From contig JAFKAC010000023.1 in assembly GCA_025766275.1 (NCBI GenBank), positions 682,001 through 746,000 on the forward strand: 64,000 nt of DNA. Direction: 5' to 3'. The translations under genes and the position numbers were made by a program. The DNA comes from Lactarius indigo. Its lineage: Eukaryota; Basidiomycota; Agaricomycetes; Russulales; Russulaceae. Numbering within the stretch: the stretch's first letter is position 1; every line of letters starts with the position of its first letter. This document shows positions 58,475 through 64,000 of the stretch, piece after piece. Below the pieces are notes generated by a model. The model ran no database searches. It worked only from the letters and a program-made list of their open reading frames with translations, and had not been told where the DNA came from.

Positions 58475-58858
58475 CTAATCCGCTTGCGATTCTTGCCTCA
58501 TCCGTTCCGCCTCATCCTCCATCCTTGCCAATATGTTAGCCCGTTCGAGATGATAGAGACTGTCCTTTTTGTCCTGAACCACCATCTCCCTTTCCAGCTG
58601 TAACTGCCGTATCCGCTTCTCCAGTTGGTCTTCGGCAAAAGCGAACTGCCGGAATCGGCGCAGTTCCTGAGTGAGGGTAACATCCCCGATGCGCGTTAGT
58701 AGTAAGTCCGTGGGATGTCGATCACGGAGCATGAAGTACTCTTCGTGAGGTATGAATGCACGGTTGTTCTTCGGGAGATGAGGGGTGGCGTAGAGGGGTT
58801 TGCCGTAAAGGAAGCCCGACCCCGGAGCTAGTCCGAGTACAAAGGGGTCTCCTCCTCA
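58475..58858 (-). pseudogene. pol: B2 Pol tail beyond the TGA
   Basis: In the pol frame after the TGA at 58858-58856: GGDPFVLGLAPGSGFLYGKP, a middle with HEEYFMLRDRHPTDLLLTRI, then the helical end LRRFRQFAFAEDQLEKRIRQ and RMRQESQAD*. B1 has CGA (VQVIRGGDP) at the stop position, so this is a recent CGA to TGA change. Confidence 0.85.
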
Positions 58859-59676
58859 GATAACCTGTACGTGGGATGCCTGTACCGTCGGTCCGTTGGG
58901 GAGCTTGATCGGGAACGGAATGTAATCAGGTCCTCTATTGACCCGGAACCCTTCAGGGACAACGACCCTGGTTGCGGGGTCTCGTTCGCCCATTGGTGTA
59001 TAACGAGCCGCTTGTGCCACGGCGACTCGTCCTCTGTGTAAAGGCCCCCCCGCTGCGTTGACGAGGTAGGGTGTGGCGGCTGGATCTTCAGCGTAGAATT
59101 CATGGTTAAGGAATGCGTGCCTGATGGGGTAGTGGTCTCCAAGCTCGTCTTCATCCTCATCTTTGTCCAATACTCCTTCCGCTCCTTCATCATTCGCCGT
59201 TGGCAGGCGGCGATATGCAGTTGCTCCTGCTGCCACCGCGCCGCCGTCTCCTTCCATTCCTGTTTGTACTTCTTCATGGCGTCGGGTGGTTGTACCGCGC
59301 GGGACAGCTGCTTGAAGCCGAAAAAGCTCGTCCTCTGTGAGGAAGATTTCGGGCTCACCGGTGTTGGGGTTTGTGAGGGTGTACATTGGCAGAGGTGCTG
59401 GTTGAGTTGCTGCTGGATTGTCGTCGAGAGTTCCCTGTATGGGCACAGGGAATCGTTGCAGTGTCTGGTGCAGTTCTTCACTAGTGATAGGGCCATCTTC
59501 CTCATGCTGCATGGAGGGACGGCCTCCATCTGTAGTTCCAACAGTTGCGGTGTTGTTGGTGGAGTCGGGGTTAACAAGCGTAGTGGAGGAGTCATTGACG
59601 AGGGTAGAGAGGAGTGCGAGCTGGTCATTGCGTCGAGTAGAAGGCATAGGGTGAATGGGAGATGGGGACTTATCAC
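58828..59676 (-). CDS. B2 overlapping +1-frame ORF
   Basis: A 282-codon ATG-started ORF in the +1 frame over the pol C-terminal extension. Ser/Thr/Pro-rich start, CPYRELSTTIQQQLNQHLCQ, helical KKYKQEWKETAARWQQEQL and RRMMKERKEYWTKMRMK, end SLSLKGSGSIEDLITF and onward. It occupies the same place and frame as the D, A2 and A3 ORFs. Unknown function; could be a by-product of conserved DNA in a stop-poor region. Confidence 0.45.
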   Translation of the reverse strand: MISPHLPFTLCLLLDAMTSSHSSLPSSMTPPLRLLTPTPPTTPQLLELQMEAVPPCSMRKMALSLVKNCTRHCNDSLCPYRELSTTIQQQLNQHLCQCTPSQTPTPVSPKSSSQRTSFFGFKQLSRAVQPPDAMKKYKQEWKETAARWQQEQLHIAACQRRMMKERKEYWTKMRMKTSLETTTPSGTHSLTMNSTLKIQPPHPTSSTQRGGLYTEDESPWHKRLVIHQWANETPQPGSLSLKGSGSIEDLITFRSRSSSPTDRRYRHPTYRLSEEETPLYSD

Positions 59677-62600
59677 GACAAGAAGTCATCCTTATATGCG
59701 TTTCTCTGTCGGAGTTGGAATGTTTGAACTCCCGAACGGCTTTGTCGGCAAATACGTCATCCTTATCTATCCATTGATTGTCTGAGTCCGGATAGCCCTT
59801 CCATTTGACAAGGTACTGAAGTCGATGTCTTCTGCCGAATCGCCGAGAGTCTAGAATCTTCTCAACTTCATATTCTTCCTCGTTATCGACCAAATCAGGT
59901 GGTGGGCGCTGATAGTTTGGTCCGTGCGTGGGTGTCTCGCGATAAGGTGTGAGAAGGTCTATGTGGAACACGTCATGGATGCTCCACTGCATGGGAAGCT
60001 CAAGTCGATAGTTGACAGGGGACATCACCTGGACGACCTTAAATGGTCCGTGTCGTTTAGCCGCTAATTTTGCGGTTGGTTGATGAGTGTGTAAGTGGCG
60101 TCCTTCTAGCCACACGAGGTCTCCCTCTTTGAACTTGGGCGTATCTTTATGTTTGACCCATGACTTTTGCACCCGAAGCATACAGGAAAAGGTGCGCTGT
60201 CGCGCTTGTTTAAACTGGTCTAGTCTTAATGACACTTGTGGGATGGGGGAAGGCCTATCGGTCCAATCAGCGCGAGGGTTGAACCCTGATAAGAGAAAGA
60301 AGGGGGACTCCCGCGTGGTATCGTTAGGCCAGTTGTTGTGCGTGAATTCTGCCATTGGCAGATAACGAACCCAGTCATCTTGTCGTTCATTTACCCAGAA
60401 GCGGAGGTATTGTTCTAGCCATTGATTTGTTTGCTCTGATTGGCCGTCGGTTCGAGGATGGTAAGTGGTCGAGATATTTTGGCTGATGCCAAGGATTTTG
60501 CATATCTCTCGCATGAACTTGGATGCGAAACGGGGGTCTCGATCACTGATGACGCACGAGGGGAGTCCAAATCGTGGGAAAACGTGAGAGACGTACAGGG
60601 CGGCTGTCCCTTCGGCTGTTATCTCTTCATTGCACGGGATGAAGACGGCAGCTTTAGTACAATCGTGGTCTGTCACCGTTAGAATAGAGTCGTAGCCACG
60701 AGAGGTAGGGAGTTTAGTAATGAAGTCCACTGTGATGGTCTCAAATGGCAGGGCTTCCGGTTTAGGATAAATAGGTTGTAGGGGTGCTCTTATTGGTCGG
60801 AGGTTGACTTTGTGCCGCTGGCATTCTGCGCAACCTTTGACATAGTCTGTGACATCGTTCTTCATTTGCGGCCACCAGTAGTGTCGTTCAGTAAGTTGGA
60901 GGGTACGTTTGATGCCAGGATGGCCATAGACAGGGGAGTCATGATGAGCAGCGATGATAGTACGCTTGTCATGGATGCTGCCGGTGACTACTCGGCGTCC
61001 GTCTTTGTACCATGTCCCTTCTATGTCTTTTAGCTTGTGAGCATCGACCCAGGGTTTCAACTTAGCTATATCTTGTTCGTAAATGGGATGCTCTGGTGTC
61101 ATCTCCACGGGCAGGATCTCGGGTCTCCAGTGAGGGTGTCGTGGTTCTTCTAGTGTAGTGGCACACGCGAAGACACTTTCTGGTAATACTGTTATACCTT
61201 CATTGTCGTTTTCTCCCTGATCGTAGTCTGGCCTCCGGGATAGTGCGTCGGCGCGTCCATTAGAGGTACCTTTGATGTGGTGAATTTCGAAGTCGTATTC
61301 CGAAAGTTCGAGTACTTCCCTGGCTACGCGTCTGCTAATTTTTTGTGGCGACTTCCAGTACTGTAAATTGAGGTGATCGGAAAATACTTTGATCTTGTGA
61401 GGGGAGCCTGCTAGGAGGGGTCTCCAGTGGCGAAAGGCTTTGACAATGGCGAGGAGTTCGAGGTCGTAGATGTCGTAATTTCGTTTGGCCTCGTTGAGGG
61501 TGGACGAGTAGTAGCCGATAGGGTGTCGCTTGCCATCTGCTTTTCGTTGAAGGAGGACTGCACCTGTGGCGAAACCAGACACGTTGACTTCTAATTCGAA
61601 TTGCTGTGTGAGATCTGGGTGCGCTAAGACAGGTTCGCTAGTGACGAGGGTCTTAAGGTCTTGGAACGCCTTTTCTTCCTCGTCCCCCCAGTGCCATTCG
61701 GTATTTTTACGCGTGAGTTTGTTCAGTGGTCGCGCTTTGGTTGCAAATCCTCGTATAAAAGGTCGATAAAAATTGCAAAATCCGAGAAAAGAGCGGACGT
61801 CCTTAACTTTGGTTGGCGTAGGCCAATCTTTAATGCCAGAAATTTTGACAGGATCCATGCGTGTCACCCCCTTTTCAAGGATTACCCCCAGGTAATCCAT
61901 ACGCGGGGAGTGGAAGAGGCATTTCTCGAGTTTATAATATAGGTCATGCTCTGCGGATACGCGGAGAACGTCTTTGACTGCCTCGATGTGATCTGGTAAG
62001 GAGTGATTGAGGCCCATAGCGATGCCGATGTCGTCCATATAAATTCGAATGGTTGTGCCGCGTTTTTCATGCTTTGCGATGACATCCCTGAAGATAAAGT
62101 TCATCATAGTCTGGAACGTCGCTGGGGAGTTGGTTAGGCCGAAAAACATCACTGTTGGTTCGAATAATCCATATCGTGTTTTGAACGCCGCTTTTTCCTC
62201 GTCTCCCTCTTTGATACGTATGTTGTTATATCCCCATCTAACGTCTAGCTTGGTGTAGATGTGGGCGTTGCTAAGGTCGGTAATAAGATCGGAAATGAGA
62301 GGGAGGGGATATTGGTTGCGGATGGTGACGGCGTTGATTTTTCGGTAGTCCTGGACGGGTCGCAACTTACCATCCTTCTTTTTGATAAAGAAGAAGGATG
62401 ATGCGTATGGGGACTTAGAAGGTCGTATGTACCCCTTTTTCAGCTGTTCGTCGATCCATTCGCGCAATTTCTTGTCTTCTTCCTGAGTCATAGGGTATAT
62501 TTTGCAATCGATGGCGTCCGCTGTCCCTGGTTTGAATTCGATGGCGTGATCCCAGGGCCTGCTGGGTGGAAACCTGTCCGATGCTTCTTCGCTGAAGAGA

Positions 62601-63280
62601 CGTTCAAATTCGCGGTATTCGGGGGGTAACTCAGCTTTAGTATTATATTGTTGGGCGGCAATAGCGAGGTCAGTGGCGACGGCCCTAATTCGACACCCTT
62701 CTATAAATTGTTGTTGTTGTTCGTCTGTGATGACGCAGGAGTGTACTATCTCGTAGTCGTTGTCCTGGACGGTGGTTGTTGCAACCACCAGTGTTGTCTT
62801 GATGTAAGGGTTAATGGAACGAATAATGATGGGGAGCATGTCTTTGTGAATGGCCGCCTGTGACCATTTGATATGGGGATCGTAGATGGCGAGCCAAGGG
62901 TAGCCTAATACGATGTCTTCGTTGCCTATATCTGTGATGAGGAAACATATTTCCTTATGAACGCCTTTAGTTTGGACGTCGACATCCGTATAATGAGTGA
63001 TACGTCCCGACTTGTTTTCCGTGTTATCAATATTCCATATTTTCTTTGGGACATCGAGTGGTTTTGTTCCAAGTCCCATCCTTTTTGTAAAGGAGGGTTT
63101 CATGAAGCAATGAGTTGCTCCTGAGTCAACTAGTGCTCGTATGTCAGCCATTGCGTAACTGGTGCAAATCGATACTGGAACTCTCATAGAACGATAGCGA
63201 GTCATGATTACACTGTTACAATTAACCGCCCTCACCCAGGCCGATGGGTTCAGGCGTCCTGAAAACCCTCCTTCTTCCAT
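58856..63280 (-). CDS. pol: B2 Pol polyprotein, one premature stop at the end
   Basis: 1474 codons in the -1 frame from gag. Protease ALVDSGATHCFM, RT SPYASSFFFIKKKDG and IYMDDIGIAM, RNase H (ELEVNVSGFATGAV: D to N at the first catalytic position, VDASG in B1), HHCC and CAECQRHK, integrase VDFITKLPTS, VISDRDPRFASK, GQSEQTNQW, KRHGPFKV, chromodomain YLVKWKGYPDSDNQW, and most of the C-terminal module including DHYPIRHAFLNHEF and SHVQVI*. The RNase H change and the final TGA suggest it is inactive although long and open. Confidence 0.9.
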   Translation of the reverse strand: MEEGGFSGRLNPSAWVRAVNCNSVIMTRYRSMRVPVSICTSYAMADIRALVDSGATHCFMKPSFTKRMGLGTKPLDVPKKIWNIDNTENKSGRITHYTDVDVQTKGVHKEICFLITDIGNEDIVLGYPWLAIYDPHIKWSQAAIHKDMLPIIIRSINPYIKTTLVVATTTVQDNDYEIVHSCVITDEQQQQFIEGCRIRAVATDLAIAAQQYNTKAELPPEYREFERLFSEEASDRFPPSRPWDHAIEFKPGTADAIDCKIYPMTQEEDKKLREWIDEQLKKGYIRPSKSPYASSFFFIKKKDGKLRPVQDYRKINAVTIRNQYPLPLISDLITDLSNAHIYTKLDVRWGYNNIRIKEGDEEKAAFKTRYGLFEPTVMFFGLTNSPATFQTMMNFIFRDVIAKHEKRGTTIRIYMDDIGIAMGLNHSLPDHIEAVKDVLRVSAEHDLYYKLEKCLFHSPRMDYLGVILEKGVTRMDPVKISGIKDWPTPTKVKDVRSFLGFCNFYRPFIRGFATKARPLNKLTRKNTEWHWGDEEEKAFQDLKTLVTSEPVLAHPDLTQQFELEVNVSGFATGAVLLQRKADGKRHPIGYYSSTLNEAKRNYDIYDLELLAIVKAFRHWRPLLAGSPHKIKVFSDHLNLQYWKSPQKISRRVAREVLELSEYDFEIHHIKGTSNGRADALSRRPDYDQGENDNEGITVLPESVFACATTLEEPRHPHWRPEILPVEMTPEHPIYEQDIAKLKPWVDAHKLKDIEGTWYKDGRRVVTGSIHDKRTIIAAHHDSPVYGHPGIKRTLQLTERHYWWPQMKNDVTDYVKGCAECQRHKVNLRPIRAPLQPIYPKPEALPFETITVDFITKLPTSRGYDSILTVTDHDCTKAAVFIPCNEEITAEGTAALYVSHVFPRFGLPSCVISDRDPRFASKFMREICKILGISQNISTTYHPRTDGQSEQTNQWLEQYLRFWVNERQDDWVRYLPMAEFTHNNWPNDTTRESPFFLLSGFNPRADWTDRPSPIPQVSLRLDQFKQARQRTFSCMLRVQKSWVKHKDTPKFKEGDLVWLEGRHLHTHQPTAKLAAKRHGPFKVVQVMSPVNYRLELPMQWSIHDVFHIDLLTPYRETPTHGPNYQRPPPDLVDNEEEYEVEKILDSRRFGRRHRLQYLVKWKGYPDSDNQWIDKDDVFADKAVREFKHSNSDRETHIRMTSCRDKSPSPIHPMPSTRRNDQLALLSTLVNDSSTTLVNPDSTNNTATVGTTDGGRPSMQHEEDGPITSEELHQTLQRFPVPIQGTLDDNPAATQPAPLPMYTLTNPNTGEPEIFLTEDELFRLQAAVPRGTTTRRHEEVQTGMEGDGGAVAAGATAYRRLPTANDEGAEGVLDKDEDEDELGDHYPIRHAFLNHEFYAEDPAATPYLVNAAGGPLHRGRVAVAQAARYTPMGERDPATRVVVPEGFRVNRGPDYIPFPIKLPNGPTVQASHVQVI

Positions 63281-64000
63281 AATTGTTGGAGGATGATGTC
63301 TTTTACATCGTCTGATTCTCCTGCTACTCCGTTAAGCCAATTGCTGGCACGCTGCTGAGGGGGTACGTCTTGAACCGCCCTGGTAGCGACTTCGGGTTCC
63401 TGTTGATGATAGTCGGTGTCGACATACCGACTAGTAGATGCTTGGGGTTGATAGCTTCCCCGTGGTTGTCTGCAGTCTCGTGCCATGTGTCCGTCCTTTC
63501 CACAATTATAGCAAGTAACTGGCCTTTGATTGTTGCGTCCTCCTCCCCTCTGTAAAAATCCTCCCCTTGGTTGATATGGGGGACGAGGGGCAAGTATGTC
63601 TTCAGCCCCTGCGAGTCGCCCTCGAATTCGATCTGCAGAGGTGTCCATGGCGTTTGGATCTCGTAGATTTCTTGGCTGCCATGAACTTCTTGGTGGTCCC
63701 TGCCACTGTCGTTGTTGTCGTTGTCTTCCTAGTCCCTGTCCAGGGGGAACTCCCTTGTTCAACACCGCTTTAAGGTGGAGATATTGCTGTTGACGAGTGG
63801 TAGCCACTTCCTTCCACTCGCGGTAGCTGTGAGGATTATCTAGGGTGTAGACCTTTTCATATAGGTCCTTTGGTAGTCCGCTTGCAAATAGGTCCAGCGT
63901 CTGCGGATTGTCGAGTCGATACTGAGCGCGGCGTATCAGTTGTTCGAATTGGGTGCAATACTCATCTAGATTGCCTCCAATCATCTTGACTCCTTTCTTG
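63250..64000 (-). CDS. gag: B2 Gag, C-terminal part
   Basis: Open frame running off the right edge: MIGGNLDEYCTQFEQLIRR, TLDLFASGLPKDLYEKVYTL, RQWQGPPRSSWQPRNLRDPN (uninterrupted, unlike B1), CCHC CYNCGKDGHMARDC and end KKEGFQDA* at 63250. The pol frame overlaps by about 30 nt at the GGGTTTT slippery site. Confidence 0.9.
   Translation of the reverse strand, partial: KKGVKMIGGNLDEYCTQFEQLIRRAQYRLDNPQTLDLFASGLPKDLYEKVYTLDNPHSYREWKEVATTRQQQYLHLKAVLNKGVPPGQGLGRQRQQRQWQGPPRSSWQPRNLRDPNAMDTSADRIRGRLAGAEDILAPRPPYQPRGGFLQRGGGRNNQRPVTCYNCGKDGHMARDCRQPRGSYQPQASTSRYVDTDYHQQEPEVATRAVQDVPPQQRASNWLNGVAGESDDVKDIILQQLWKKEGFQDA

Larger units (their letters stand above)
57937..64000 (-). mobile_element. Ty3/gypsy chromovirus B2, 3' part
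   Basis: Family-B element in minus orientation: 3' LTR 57937-58442, purine tract, pol 58475-63280, gag from 63250 beyond the right edge. The 5' LTR is not in the window. Only one nonsense codon (58856) was seen in pol. Compared with B1 it keeps the 68-bp segment of the C-terminal module. Confidence 0.93.

Noticed and set aside
1..64000. CRISPR arrays, host genes, biosynthetic clusters, rRNA or tRNA genes
   Set aside because: Looked for and not seen; all recognisable sequence belongs to transposable elements.

Overview
This window is a nest of transposable elements with no recognisable host gene. The families suggest a filamentous fungus, most likely a repeat-rich basidiomycete: Ty3/gypsy chromoviruses with a chromodomain after the integrase, a Tad1/I-like LINE with zinc knuckles and RNase H, a Ty1/copia element, and hAT-type DNA transposons. 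The species cannot be named from the sequence.

Layout, deepest layer first. A hAT transposase relic (57369-57936, minus) was split by a Ty1/copia element (plus strand; its 3' LTR is 57147-57368). Copia coding sequence is now in three pieces: 6417-7282, 55397-56594 and 57051-57139. Copia was hit on the left by a gag-only LTR element E (4566-6416), in the middle by Ty3 element A3 (minus, 7283-55396), and on the right by a solo family-A LTR (56595-57050). E carries Ty3 element A1 (minus, 1-4565), whose LTR holds a solo family-B LTR (3990-4496). A3 was opened by element C (minus, 7323-25796), a LINE (plus, 25797-39229), element B1 (plus, 39547-47980) and a solo LTR of another family, F (49997-50573). 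C holds the near-intact element D (minus, 14405-22243) and a hAT-type MITE (9639-10434). The LINE holds A2 (plus, 29334-37010). B1 holds a solo C-family LTR (41598-42284). A second B element, B2 (minus, 57937-64000), runs off the right edge. Most boundaries rest on TG...CA termini, matching target-site duplications and uninterrupted reading frames across the excised insert.

How the parts work. A, B and D encode Gag (N-terminal module, capsid region, CCHC knuckle) and Pol (protease, RT, RNase H, HHCC-DDE integrase, GPY/F, chromodomain). Pol lies in the -1 frame behind a GGGTTTT heptamer and a short stem 6 nt downstream. After the chromodomain comes a conserved C-terminal module of unknown function, overlapped in the +1 frame by a second long ORF. 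Gag has no AUG; all five copies that show the Gag start have GUG there, in a good Kozak context. Reverse transcription looks self-primed (Tf1/sushi type). In A, B, C and D an 11-nt LTR segment starting exactly 34 nt after the TATA start is complementary to the 11 nt lying 2 nt past the 5' LTR. C does this with a completely different sequence, so the pairing covaries.

C is also unusual in carrying about 3.1 kb of unknown ORFs and small hairpins between its 5' LTR and gag. Decay in the older copies is dominated by CpG transitions, especially CGA to TGA, as expected from cytosine methylation.
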